DNA of 64,000 nucleotides from Cristatella mucedo (lineage: Eukaryota > Bryozoa > Phylactolaemata > Cristatellidae), in contig WPIO01000061.1 of the NCBI GenBank assembly GCA_009760855.2, forward strand, positions 494,001 to 558,000, read 5' to 3'. The notes under the pieces were generated by a model, which saw nothing but the letters and a program-made list of their open reading frames with translations, ran no database searches and was not told the DNA's origin. Each line of letters starts with the position of its first letter. Position 1 is the stretch's first letter. Shown in pieces: positions 11,617 to 23,104 of this stretch. The translations under genes and the position numbers were made by a program.

Positions 11617-11958
11617 GAACGAGAGAGGAAGAGAGAGACGAGAGAAGAGAGAGACGAGAGAGAGAAGAGACAGAGAAGAGACAGAGAGAGAGAGAGGGGG
11701 GATAAAGAGAAAGATTAAGAGAGAGAGAGAGAGACAGAGAGAAGAGAGAGAGAAAAGAGACAGGAAGATGAAAGAGAGGGAGAAAGATAAGAGAGGGAGA
11801 GAGGAGAGAGAGAGAGAGAGAGATGAAAGAGAGAGAGAAGAGAGGGGAGAGAGACGAGATAGAGGAGGGAGAGAAAGATTGAGAGAGAGAAGCGATAGAG
11901 ACGAGACGAGAGAGAAGACAGAGATGAAAGAGAGGGAGAGAGAGAGAAGAGAGAGAGA

Positions 11959-12010
<52 letters not shown>

Positions 12011-12020
12011 AGAGAGAGAA

Positions 12021-12082
<62 letters not shown>
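11617..12082. repeat. GA-rich purine tract
   Basis: About 465 bases almost entirely of A and G on the plus strand, ending in a pure (GA)n run. The 181-codon open frame over it is compositional. Confidence 0.95.
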
Positions 12083-12086
<4 letters not shown>

Positions 12087-12469
12087 ACGGTTTAGTGCGG
12101 CGGCGGCAGCTATTGGCTCGCCTCAGCTGCTGTTGACAGGCACAAGTTACCCACGACCCTACTCACGACGCCAAGTCAAGTTCACCCTAAGGGCTAGCCT
12201 CGTCCGGTTTCGCTCTGGCAGCTATTTCGTGCGACAAGGCCGATCTCTTCAGCTTGCCAGCTCCCCAGTCTAGCCACCACAGGCTTGTAGCGGCTGGGTG
12301 TCAGTCTGGCTATCATGGACCTCGCGGAGCCGATGGAGCTATGAATCAGCATGGCACTTTAACACCGGCAGTCTAGATGCAAAATTTGCATTTTTCCAAA
12401 TTTTTTAAGGGCAAGAGCTGCACATGTGGGCGAGGCTGGATCGTAATTAATGAAAAATTGAGAACGCTA

Positions 12470-12566
12470 GCGGTACCGTTCGATCGCGCTTCCTTTGCAG
12501 CAAATGTAAAGTGCCTAGAAAGAGATTGAGCTCTCTGAGGGCATTTTACCGAATATATTATTATTA
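12470..12566 (+). mobile_element. LINE A 3' tail
   Basis: GCAAATGTAAAGTGCCTAGA, then GAGATTGAG and CTCTCTGAGGGC, then an ATT tail. This is the LINE A 3' hairpin; no coding part remains. Confidence 0.7.
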
Positions 12567-12702
12567 TTAACTATAGAGCCAAATCATTGTTTTTTCAAAG
12601 CGAGCTCGACGGTTGCTCTTCGAGTGGATTTAAGTTATAATTTTTTCTTGTCGGCGAAGTTCTCTACGCGTCAGAATCGCCCATCGCGGGAAGGCCCGGA
12701 AT

Positions 12703-13076
12703 AATAATAATAATAATAATATTGCACTTGATAAAGCGCCCTCAGAGAACTTAATCTCTTTCTAGGCGCTTTACATTTGCTGCAAAGTGATACGCAATAG
12801 AATAGTAAGTAAAATCATGCTTGAAAAACAAACAAAATGAATAACATGGTTAGGGGTTACATGCACTGGGTCAGCATGCAAATGTGGTTAGTGGCAGCAT
12901 GAACAGTGTCAGCACGCATAAGCACATCGAGGACGAATCACAAGGACCCACTAAATGCTGTCCTAAATAGGTATGTTTTTAAGTTTCTTTTAAATGTGGT
13001 CAGGTCAGGGGATGTTCTGATCCAGGTCGGGAGGGAGTTCCAGGCTGTGGGAGCATACGAGCTAAATGCACGGTCT
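12703..13076 (-). mobile_element. LINE A, 5'-truncated 3' end
   Basis: Starts with AAT repeats and the reverse complement of the 3' hairpin, then 3' UTR and the end of the ORF up to GTGCATTTAGCTCGTATG. It directly abuts the next copy. Confidence 0.85.
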
Positions 13077-15000
13077 AATATTGCACTTGATAAAGCGCCC
13101 TCAGAGAAATCAATCTCTTTCTAGGCGCTTTACATTTGCTGCAAAGGGAAGCGCGATTGAATGGTGAGTAATATCGTGCTTAATAAACGTGAATAACATG
13201 GTTAGGGGTGACATGCACAGGGTCAGCATGCAAATGTGGTTAGTGGCAGCATGCACAGTGTCAGCAAGCATAAGCACATCAAGGACGAATCACGGGACCC
13301 ACTAAATGCTGTCCTAAATAGGTATGTTTTAAGTTCTTTTTAAATATGGTCAAGTCAGGGGATGTTCTGACGCAAGTCGGGAGGGAGTTCCAGGCTTTGG
13401 GAGCACACGAACTAAATGCACGGTCTCCAAAGGATTTGAGGTTTGTACGAGGTAGTGGTAAACTGTTGGATTCCGAGAAGCGGGTGGTACGATGCTTGGC
13501 ATGGTGGGGGAGTAGATCTGAGAGATAGGCTGGAGCCAAAGGATGAAGGGACCTAAAAGTGAGTGACAAAACCTTGAAGTCGATCCGTTGCTTGACTGGT
13601 AGCCAGTGCAGGTCGGCGAGAAGTGGTATGACGTGGCAACTGCGACGCTCGCGACAGACAAGCCTAGCTGTGGAGTTTTGCACCAGCTGCAATCGCCTGA
13701 TTGCACATGCCGGTAGGCCAGCAAGCAGTGAGTTACAGAAGTCGAGACGGGATGTCACAAATGCATGGACCAACTTAGACGTGGTATCCTTATCTAAATA
13801 AGCCCGAATTTTAGCAATGTTATGTAGCTGAAAGTAGGCAGACTTGACTGTGGAGCTGATGTGGTCGTCAAACGAGAGGTCGTTTTGGAACATGACACCT
13901 AGATTTCGAGCTTATTCAATAGGAGGTATGCTGGCAGAGCCAATTTGAGCGTCAGCCTTTCCAGTTTCTGAATCACACTGAGTTAGCTCATAACTAGCAA
14001 GTTAGTTTTATCATCGTTTAGTTATAGAAATTTTGCTGCCATCCACATGCGGAATTCATCAATACATGCTTTCGCTGAGTGGACCTAGCTAGTTTAATGT
14101 CTGTGGTAAACCATAGGCCGTCCGGGCGAGAGCACACAGTGCGCTTAGTCAGAGGTGCAAACTCGTCGAGAGTGTCAGCTAGTGTCGTGTTGTAGCTATC
14201 TACCAATGATGACAGATCGGAGGGAGGACTGAGCAGCAGAGTCGAAGCAGATATTCTCGCACGGACCACATCGATATCAAGGGTCTTGAGGTTTCGCGAT
14301 TCACATGTGATTTTAGAGGAGGTGGGCACACACTGTAGATTGAATGAGATCTGCGTGTGGTCAGATAAGCAGGATTTGGTAATAATTAGTGATGACAAAG
14401 TGCAGTTGTATGAGAAAATCTGGTCGAGTGTGTGACCCTTGATGTGAGTAGGGCCATGCACATGAGCCACAAGAGAAAATGAGACAGTCAATGCACGAAA
14501 TCCAGTGCTGAAGGCGTCAGAAAAGTTATCAAAGTGAACGCTGAAATCACCCATAACGAGGAAGGGTCGATTTCTTGCACACAGAATCGAAATGAGATCG
14601 AAGAAATCTGAGATAAAGGAGGATTTGGTACCTGGTGGGCGATAGACTACTGCCACTATCGGTAGCTTGTTTTCGGGTGAGACCAAGACAATTGATTCAA
14701 ATGACTGATTTGAGGGTACAGCAAATGGATTGAAGTTGAATTTAGAGCCCACAATTACACCAACTCCACCTCCTGTTTTGATTGATATAGGGGTGTGAAA
14801 GAATGAGAAACCAGCTGGGGTAGCATCTTTAATTGTCGGGCAGTTTTTCGATTTTAGCTAAGTTTCAGTTAGTGCGAGCAAGTCGATGCCATTTTCAGAA
14901 ATAAGGTCGCTTATTAACCAGAGGTTTATTGCACATTGAGCGAGGACTCTTACAGTGAGCCCATGAAACGCCGGTTTAGTGTATATTAAATCCCGAATGA
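13077..15000 (-). mobile_element. LINE A, 3' UTR, RT C-terminal part and endonuclease; internally deleted
   Basis: The frame at 13279-13893 carries the RT thumb region ([54 protein letters not shown]). The frame at 14018-14752 is an APE-type endonuclease (VMGDFSVHFDNF, PTHIKGHTLDQIFS, SDHTQISF). Between them the catalytic RT fingers and palm are missing. L2/CR1-type organisation. Confidence 0.85.
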
Positions 15001-15009
15001 TACGTGGCA

Positions 15010-15447
15010 TAATTCTTGATGATGCCCTTGACCTGTTTGGTTTGACCGAGACATGGCTCAAATCGAACTAGTATTGGTAGACCAGCTAAACTCTTACATT
15101 AAAACTTCAAACCTAGCAAGCAAGTTTCAGTCAGATTTTTACAACAAATCACTCCACCGAATCCCCACTGCTGCGAACCTTCTCTTGAATATAGGCTTAG
15201 ATACAGTCTGAGTGTTTTGCCGGATCTTTTCGTAGCATTCGATTCTGTCGATCACCAAGTTCTTCTTGAATGCCTTTCATCTCGCCTGGGCATCACTGGC
15301 ACTGCATGGCAATCGCTTCGGTACGGGTCGCAGTGGGAGACTTCCGAGCATTGATGTCAATGTGCAACAGTCATCATTGGAGCCTCTATAGTATGGTGTG
15401 CTAAAGGGATGGTACGTGGATCAAAATTCTTTTCACCACGTATCACG
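15010..15447 (+). mobile_element. LINE A-related copy, 5' half (split by satellite)
   Basis: On plus: LDLFGLTETWLKSN (endonuclease start), then a jump to RT sequence around VAFDSVDHQVLLECLSSRLG, and GVLKGWYVDQNSFHH where the [14 protein letters not shown] motif should be. It continues after the octamer array at 16565. Diverged and dead. Confidence 0.65.
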
Positions 15448-15680
15448 TCTGTCAGTCTGTCAGTCAGTCTGTCAGTCTGTCAGTCTGTCAGTCTGTCAGT
15501 CTGTCAGTCTGTCAGTCTGTCAGTCTGTCAGTCTGTCAGTCTGTCAGTCTGTCAGTCTGTCAGTCTGTCAGTCTGTCAGTCTGTCAGTCTGTCAGTCTGT
15601 CAGTCTGTCAGTCTGTCAGTCTGTCAGTCTGTCAGTCTGTCAGTCTGTCAGTCTGTCAGTCTGTCAGTCTGTCAGTCTGT
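15447..15680. repeat. (CTGTCAGT)n octamer array
   Basis: Roughly 29 near-perfect tandem copies of an 8-bp unit, the first part of a 1.1-kb array. Its open frame (CQSVSLSV repeats) is an artefact. Confidence 0.95.
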
Positions 15681-15711
15681 CTGACTGTCTGTCTGTCATT
15701 CAGTCATTCAG

Positions 15712-16466
15712 TCTGTCTGGCTGTCTGGCTGTCTGGCTGTCTGGCTGTCTGGCTGTCTGGCTGTCTGGCTGTCTGGCTGTCTGGCTGTCTGTCTGGCTGT
15801 CTGGCTGTCTGGCTGTCTGGCTGTCTGGCTGTCTGGCTGTCTGGCTGTCTGGCTGTCTGGCTGTCTGGCTGTCTGGCTGTCTGGCTGTCTGGCTGTCTGG
15901 CTGTCTGGCTGTCTGGCTGTCTGGCTGTCTGGCTGTCTGGCTGTCTGGCTGTCTGGCTGTCTGGCTGTCTGGCTGTCTGGCTGTCTGGCTGTCTGGCTGT
16001 CTGGCTGTCTGGCTGTCTGGCTGTCTGGCTGTCTGGCTGTCTGGCTGTCTGTCTGGCTGTCTGGCTGTCTGGCTGTCTGGCTGTCTGGCTGTCTGGCTGT
16101 CTGGCTGTCTGGCTGTCTGGCTGTCTGGCTGTCTGGCTGTCTGGCTGTCTGGCTGTCTGGCTGTCTGGCTGTCTGGCTGTCTGGCTGTCTGGCTGTCTGG
16201 CTGTCTGGCTGTCTGGCTGTCTGGCTGTCTGGCTGTCTGGCTGTCTGGCTGTCTGGCTGTCTGGCTGTCTGGCTGTCTGGCTGTCTGGCTGTCTGGCTGT
16301 CTGGCTGTCTGGCTGTCTGGCTGTCTGGCTGTCTGGCTGTCTGGCTGTCTGGCTGTCTGGCTGTCTGGCTGTCTGGCTGTCTGGCTGTCTGGCTGTCTGG
16401 CTGTCTGGCTGTCTGGCTGTCTGGCTGTCTGGCTGTCTGGCTGTCTGGCTGTCTGGCTGTCTGTCT
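15712..16466. repeat. (CTGTCTGG)n octamer array
   Basis: Roughly 90 tandem copies of an 8-bp unit related to the previous one by single changes. Only a few interruptions are seen, where a 4-bp CTGT unit is duplicated (near 15789 and 16049). Confidence 0.95.
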
Positions 16467-16473
16467 GTCTGTC

Positions 16474-16475
<2 letters not shown>

Positions 16476-16564
<89 letters not shown>
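16476..16564. repeat. (CT)n microsatellite
   Basis: Pure CT dinucleotides closing the compound array, directly before recognisable LINE RT sequence (CTTGCCGATGTAATCGCC). Confidence 0.95.
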
Positions 16565-16569
<5 letters not shown>

Positions 16570-17145
16570 GCCGATGTAATCGCCTCGCGAAATTCAGGCA
16601 TTCATTTCCATGCAGATGGCTTTCTGTGCTTTGATCCCTTCCTTCCTTTCATCATTTAAAACTCTTTCAACTCCCTTGCTACGTGTATTGCCGATATTAT
16701 ACCATCTGCATGCAGTCTGCGTGTTCTTTTCAAACGTGACGGTCGAAGTGATTAACGGCCACATCAGCTTCACAGTCTAGTTTTCCTACCTTAAGCTAAA
16801 AATATTGCAAAAACGCAGGCCCGATTAGACATGGATATCGAATCTAAACTAGTTCATAAATTTGTGACATCCTCCTTGACTTTTGGAACTCATTGCTCGC
16901 TGGTCTTGCTCATCTTGAACGTCGCAATTGTTACACCACTTCGCACCGACCTTCACTGGCTACCTATCAGGTAGCATACCGGCTTCGAGGTTGTGACACT
17001 CACCTTTAGGTTGTTTCATTCTCTACTGCAGCGTTCTTGTTCGAACTACATTCTCATCAGGCCAGTCATTGTATCACCCATTATCTGGTTCGCTCCGTGT
17101 AGCTTCGTGCCTCTAACAAACTCAAATCTTTTGAAGACCTAAATT
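16565..17145 (+). mobile_element. LINE A-related copy, 3' half
   Basis: CTTGCCGATGTAATCGCC corresponds to LADVIA just before the YADD box. It then carries the region equivalent to LVHKFVTSSLTFGTHCSLV and LHWLPIR, with many stops. Same element as 15010-15447. Confidence 0.6.
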
Positions 17146-17159
17146 ATAATAATAAAATA

Positions 17160-17530
17160 ATAATAATGCACTTGATAAAGCACCCTCAGAGAACTTAATC
17201 TCTTTCTAGGTGCTTTACATTTGCTGCAAAGTGAAATGCAATTGAATGGTAAGTAAAATCATGCTTGAAAAACAAACAAAATGAATAATATGGTTCGGGG
17301 TGACATGCACAGGGTCAGCATGCAAATGTGGTTAGTGGCAGCAAGCACAGTGTCAGCACGCGTAAGCACATCAAGGACGAATCACAGGGACCCACTAAAT
17401 GCTGTCCTTAATAGGTGTGTTTTTAAGTTCCTTTTAAATGTGGTCAGGTCAGGGGATGTTCTGACGCAGGTCGGGAGGGAGTTCCAGGCTTTGGGAGCAT
17501 ACGAACTAAATGCACGGTCTCCAAAGGATT
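17160..17530 (-). mobile_element. LINE A 3' end
   Basis: 3' hairpin (TAAAGCACCCTCAGAGAACT), 3' UTR, and the end of the ORF to the DRAFSS-equivalent region. 5'-truncated. Confidence 0.85.
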
Positions 17531-17639
17531 GCTTTGTTCCCTGGCTCAAAAATCCTAGAAGTCATTTTTTACTGACATCTTAACATTTTGCTATATCAAT
17601 AAAGACACTAAAGACGGACCTGCTTTTTAAACCACATGC

Positions 17640-17775
17640 TGGTACCATGTAAATTGCTCTTTTCATGCTTATATGTGTTGGCTATGTATATGTAGTCACT
17701 AGCCGCTTGACATGCTTCCTTCGCAACATATGTAAAGTGCCTAGAAAGCGATCTAGTTCTCTCACGGTGCTACAA
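17640..17775 (+). mobile_element. diverged LINE A 3' tail
   Basis: CATATGTAAAGTGCCTAGAA, then GCGATCTAGTTCTCTCACGG. Weak but clear similarity to the LINE A terminal hairpin. Confidence 0.5.
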
Positions 17776-17779
17776 GAAT

Positions 17780-19425
17780 GTTTCAGCCAGTTAGTTAAGA
17801 TTCTTAGTTCGGTAGTCAGCTGTTTGTTTCAATAACTTCTTGGTTAGGTTGCAGGCAGAGTGCCTACATAAAGCCAAACGACCTTGGAGTTACCCTGCAC
17901 ACGAGCTAGCTTCGCAGTCACTTGCGAGACAAGTACGAAATATAAAAGGAGTACCTTGATTAGATCATTAAGATATTCCTAAAATCTCGGAGCTCTTTCT
18001 TCATTCAAACGAACTGTTTAGCTATGCACATTCTAGTCCTCAGACTAAGCAAAATGCCAAAAGTCCAAATGTTGTGTCAGCTGGTTTTCGGGGAGGATTC
18101 CTTCTGGGGACATGGTCAAGTGATCAGTGGCATGAATTTCGAACAGCTTTTTGTTTTTTTTTTAGGTTCAACACCAAACCCATATACGGCTACCCATGTC
18201 TTTATGGCAGTTGAGGCGAAACGACGACGACGACGCGACGAGATAAAGTGCGTCACGTCACGGCGTCTCCTTGAGAGACCAGTTCACTTGTCTCTCGTAA
18301 ATGCCACACGCGGGGGAAACGCGGTGCAACCAGCGCTATGAGTTCTCTTCAAAAACCTTGACATTGCTGGACAGAATCTGCTGGCTGAGCTAGCATGCTG
18401 AGCAGCGTGGCAATGCTGGAACCGCTCCGACGAACGTACTTGCATCTCTCTGAAGCTGAAGCTAGATCCAGAGTTGGCGCATTGAACCGCGCTTACCTTC
18501 TGCATCCAGCTGCCTCGTGGCTTTGTTAGCGATTTAAGGAAACCGCCGTCGCGGTAATAATGCTGCTGCCGTGTGTTCTACGTCTCTGCTGGTAACGAGC
18601 ATGCTGCCGTACAGGTAACGATTAATTTAGCAATGAGTTCAGAATGACCTCTGCTAGACATCTTGACCAACTCGATTTACGAAATATTTCCTCTTGCTCA
18701 TATTTCGCGTGAGTAGAGGTTTACTATTCCATTGCACCGGATTCATGAACAGAGAATCGGTTGCAATTATCCAATTTCAAACTTTCTAGCTCTTCCAGGA
18801 CGACACGTTGTTCGATGCCTTTGGCTCCGGCGGCCAATCGCGGAAGAATCCAAGGAAAACTTGAACCATGAAATTCGACCTCAGAAAAATCATATCACGA
18901 TGCTTAACTGCGACTACTAGCAGTAGGGTTACCTGCGATGGCACATTAGCGGCTTCGCCCAAGCTACCAAAGCTACCAATAACCTAGCGCCCCAAAAAGC
19001 TTGGGTAACTGGGGTAACTAAAGACGCTCAGTTTTTTCGTCCTTTGCACTGCAAGCTGATAATTTAGACGTAATAGCTATTAGTAAGTAATGTGATTATG
19101 TCCAAATAGTCGTAGAAAAAACATTCTTGAGATATTTTCTTGGCTTAAGGACCTTGCAAGAGACATTTTGACGCTCTTTCCTATCGTGGATAAACATACG
19201 CACAGCTATTATTAAAGCAAGGAAGGGACCGGAATTTGATCTTTCCGCAGATAGTAATCGTATAAACAAAGGTTCGTGTTGAAGGCCTTTTCTGCTCGAA
19301 CACACTCCTCGAGAGTCGGTCCAAAGGGGGTCCACCAGAGCTCGCCGCCGTCCTTCCCTATTCGCATAGCGGATAACTCATTCGAACTTCAGAATTCAGT
19401 GCCCCAATCTCAAGCTTAGTTTGAG
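17780..19425. other. intergenic, no gene recognised
   Basis: No exon with splice support and no repeat family found. A CG-richer patch with a GAC-repeat run (about 18.21-18.34 kb) is the only compositional change. Confidence 0.35.
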
Positions 19426-19429
19426 TAAA

Positions 19430-19431
19430 GA

Positions 19432-19484
<53 letters not shown>
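19430..19484. repeat. (GA)n microsatellite
   Basis: Pure GA run of about 54 bases, followed by G-rich purine sequence. Confidence 0.95.
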
Positions 19485-19490
<6 letters not shown>

Positions 19491-19604
19491 GGAGATAGGG
19501 AGATGAAGGAGAGAGAGAGGGACGGAGGGTGGGTGGTAGGGTAGTGGCTGAGTGTTGGTCGGGTTGGTGCGTGGGGTGGGGAACAAAGTGACGGTCAGCT
19601 GATC

Positions 19605-19735
19605 CAACAGTTTTATTTAAATAGCGCCAGAGGTTGATCCTTAGAGATTGATCAATTGGCGGCAATTAGGGATCGTCTGCAGCACGACTCGAATCCAAAT
19701 TCGGTGGTAAAGAGCGAGCACCTTACTTAGACCCA
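19605..19735 (-). mobile_element. probable SINE-2 copy
   Basis: On minus: AAGTAAGGTGCTCGCTC (box A-like), GGATTCGAGTC (box B-like), then a degraded body ending GCGCTATTTAAATAAA, as in other SINE-2 tails. Confidence 0.5.
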
Positions 19736-20239
19736 GAGTGGGGTGGGAGGAAGTGGACGGATAGGGAGTGAACGAGGATGAGAATGAAGGAGGGAGCGAG
19801 TTGGTCACTAGCTTTGCTCTGCGACTTCGCGGCAATGGAGAAACTTGGTCTGACGCAGCTGGCATAAAAATTGGCCGCGTACATATGAGCCGCACCACCA
19901 GCCGCCCCAAACCACGCGCACGCTGCACGGCTGGTCAAATGAAGGCAGAGAATGTAAAGAAGCCGCCGATTGGTTGTCCTGCACTGCCAGCAGCGGCTGT
20001 GCTGCCGAACTGAAGAGACTCGTCAGCGTTCCGGATGATGCCAGCCGATGCACTTGGTTCAGGGGATGTTGGCACAGCTCTCGAGAAAATTAGATGCGCC
20101 GGTATTAGCTGGCCGTCCTTAGCTATTGTATGCGTAGGACGACGGCGGGGCGGGGGCGTAGCGAATGCTATTTGGATATCGGCCATCTGCAAACGAACCT
20201 CTTTGCTCAGAAACTGTCTGCAAACAGTTCTCCGATGTG

Positions 20240-20474
20240 CAGACAGGGAGAAAGAGAGAGAGGTAAAGAGGGACAGAGACAGAGAGACAGACAGACAGAT
20301 AGACAGAGACAGAGACAGAGACAGAGAGAGGGGAGAGAGAGGGAGGGAGGGAGAGAGAGACGGAGAGACAGAGAGAGAGGGAGGGAGAGAGGGAGGGAGA
20401 GAGAGGGAGGGAGAGAGGGAGGGAGAAAGGGAGGGAGAGAGGGAGGGAGAGAGAGACACACAGAGAGAGAGAGG

Positions 20475-20546
<72 letters not shown>

Positions 20547-20580
20547 GGAGAGAGAGGGAGAAGGGAGAGAGAGAGATACT
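20240..20580. repeat. GA-rich purine tract
   Basis: About 340 bases of GA/GGGA purine repeats on plus, followed by a short CA run (20581-20597). Overlapping long frames on both strands are artefacts. Confidence 0.95.
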
Positions 20581-20599
20581 GACACACACACACACACTG

Positions 20600-22025
20600 A
20601 CGGATTTCTGACTGACGGATTTCAGCCAGTGTTCTGTAACGCTCCCGCATGAGCCCTACATCACCTCTCACTACCTGAGACTGTAGAGAACCAGATTGCA
20701 ATGCTGCTTTGTGCACCGTCAAAGAGCCACGTGCAGAGAATATAGATCAAGTCGTCTGCCTCGACCTCAATGACATCACAGCTCCTCAAGTTCTTACGAC
20801 GCTTCCGAGATGATCGGTGCATCAGTGAAAAAAGGGCTTGGCGAAGACGCTTTGGTCGATGTCGAAGAACCATGTCCTCGGCAGCCAGGGCATTCGGTCA
20901 AAGGCTATAAGAGCTAGATCGTGAGAAGCAGTTCGGCCCGGAACTCACAAACTGGTCGCAAAGACCTCGGTTTTAACGTCATACGATGCCGAGCAGCCCA
21001 CGACTTAACCTAGCTGCTTCCTGGACATCTCCGATGCGTCCTGAGAGGAAGCTTCTGTCAAAGCTGGCACTAAGTACGCTCTCATTTGTTTGCCAGGCTT
21101 GTCTGCAAAGCCGCTAGAAAGTGATGAAACGTCGCTCGATCGCTCTTGCTCGACTGTGCGTGACCTACTGATACAGCCACGACAGGCGATGCATTCAACA
21201 GCTGCAGCACGCAGCCCCGTCTTGTACCGTCGGTCATTGTAAATGCAGTTGCATTTTTCATGGCTGTAGTTGCGAAATTCCTCGTGCACTATTCTCACTA
21301 GTTCCTGTGCTAATGCTGGCCGCCCGGCTCGTGGCTATCTACACGAGAATAGCACCGGAGACGGCGCGTCTGCCGTGAGTATGTCGTATGTATGTCCGTG
21401 TTGTGTATGTGTTTCGTGTGTCCGTGTATTTATCCGTGCAAGTGTTGCCCATATGTCCGCGGGTGTCTGCCAAGCGCTTTTCTTTTTGCGGGAGAGCAGT
21501 GGCCGGAAAGGCGCCAGATAAAGTTATATTACATAAATTGACAGTCAGCCGTCGAGGTAGCAACGAGGAAGGCACTCTGCCAGCCGCCGGCGAATCGATG
21601 GAAGGGCTACTGCCCGTCGTCCTGCGGCCAGCTTCTAGCGCCAGGCTGCTAGCGCCGTTTCGGCTAGATTAACTGCCGTACGCCTGACCTCGGCCGCCAG
21701 GCCGGCAACCTGATCAACCGGCCTTGCTTTCCTGGACGGCCCCCGCCTGCTTGCCTGCCCGCCCGCCCGCCCGCCCGCCCGCCCGCCCGCCCGCCTGATG
21801 TGTAGTTGCTGCGAAGAAGCCGAGCGAAAAGCCGAGCAGCCGTCGACAGCGAAGTCAAGTATCAGAGACACCGGTAGATACCCGCCGTCGACACGTTACC
21901 GTCAGAACGCTGTGGGAGTGCAGACCGTACTGATTCACCGAACGCTGAGGCATACCTTTTGTGTGCGTGCCCGTCCTGACACTGTGCACGTAATCGCCAG
22001 CCTATTGATGCGATTCCATTACAGT
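20600..22025. other. intergenic, no gene recognised
   Basis: Contains a GCCC tetramer run but no supported exon. The frames at 21.3-22.2 kb lack domains. Confidence 0.35.
21757..21795. repeat. (GCCC)n microsatellite
   Basis: About nine GCCC tetramers in a CG-rich neighbourhood. Strongly G-rich on the minus strand, so quadruplex formation is possible. Confidence 0.9.
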
Positions 22026-22027
22026 AT

Positions 22028-22080
22028 CAGCAAAGTGCCTAGAAACAGATTTAATTCTCTCAAGGAACTATGTAAATGTC
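22028..22080 (+). mobile_element. LINE A/SINE-2 type 3' tail fragment
   Basis: AAAGTGCCTAGAAACAGATT, then TTCTCTCAAGGAACTATGTAA. Only the terminal hairpin region remains. Confidence 0.5.
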
Positions 22081-22474
22081 CAATCACAATTGCAATTACT
22101 ATTCCCGGCATTGGGGATCCTCATTTATTCACTGGCGACCGATTCAAGTTCCCCACTCAAGTCCTCCTCGCGGTAATGTGGCGGCACATTGTGACCGAGA
22201 TTCGAGCACTTTGAGCAGGATCAGCAGCTCCTTTTACGGCTCGTTGCAAGCGTTTACCCCGAAAACCCAGACGGATGCCCAGGGAAGAGGTCATCGATCT
22301 AGCAACAGATCGCCTCGAGCGCCCACTTACACAGCAGTTGGCTCGAATCTCCACCCGTCACTCCTCCACGGGTCACGTGCTAAGTCTTCGTAGCGGTCAG
22401 CCTGCCTTTCGTGCGCCATGTCCATGCGTCTTAGTCTTAAGGCGAAGTCAGCTGAAGAACCACACCGTTTAGGC

Positions 22475-22666
22475 CAGCGATTCTCAACCTTCCTAATGCC
22501 GCGACCCTTTAATAACACAGTGCCTCTTGTTGTGGCGACCCCTGACCATAAAGTTATTGCGTGCGAAATGTGTAAATGCGTGTGTCTTCCGATGGTCTTA
22601 GGCGCCCCTTGCGAAAGGGTCGTTCGACCCCCTAAGGGGCCGCGACCCACAGGTTGAAAACCGCTG
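22475..22666. mobile_element. SPIN-like hAT MITE, complete with TSD
   Basis: A 192-bp non-autonomous element. Ends are CAGCGATTCTCAACCT and AGGTTGAAAACCGCTG, imperfect terminal inverted repeats with the hAT/SPIN pattern. It is flanked by an 8-bp duplication, GTTTAGGC before and GTTTAGGG after (7 of 8 match). Internal blocks such as GGGTCGTTCGACCCCC and, on the minus strand, CCTAAGACCATCGGAA recall the SPACE INVADERS (SPIN)/URR1 group. No transposase inside; it would need one in trans. Confidence 0.85.
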
Positions 22667-23104
22667 GTTTAGGGGCAACTATCCAAGGACAGTAGTCAGA
22701 CGCAGATTCGTCAGTATTACCTACAGGGGGGACCATGAGAAGGAGGTCTGCCACTACAAGCCACTCTCACTCAGCATAGGACCCGGGCTCCCAAATACTA
22801 CATCTCGAAAATCAATCAATCGTGTCCTAGATGACCTGAAGGGGAGCATCTGCTGTCGAGAGACCTCTAGACAGAGGCTGCGGCCACTTAAGTTTTTATG
22901 AAAAAGGAGAAAACCATTAGACCTGATCTCGGCAAAGCAACTAACTCGTTAATGGCTACACGACGTTAAAAAGAACTCTGCGACACCAATACCAGCATAA
23001 CTAAACGACGAAGCATACTTTTATGGTCGAAGCCACATTTGATGAAGCCTTATTCTCACCCCTGGGGGCTGTCGCTGGACTTGGCGCCGAGCACTAGCAA
23101 CGAC

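Noticed and set aside
11591-12136. 181-codon Arg/Glu-rich frame
   Set aside because: GA-tract translation; no start context, splice sites or domain.
15447-16466. CRISPR-like array
   Set aside because: Units are 8 bp with no spacers; a simple tandem repeat in a eukaryotic genome.
15398-16579. 393-codon open frame of repeated CLAVWLSG units
   Set aside because: Pure translation of an octamer satellite; an equally long frame exists on the other strand. No gene.
20035-20722. Several 150-220 codon frames on both strands
   Set aside because: All run through the GA/CT purine tract and a CA run; compositional.
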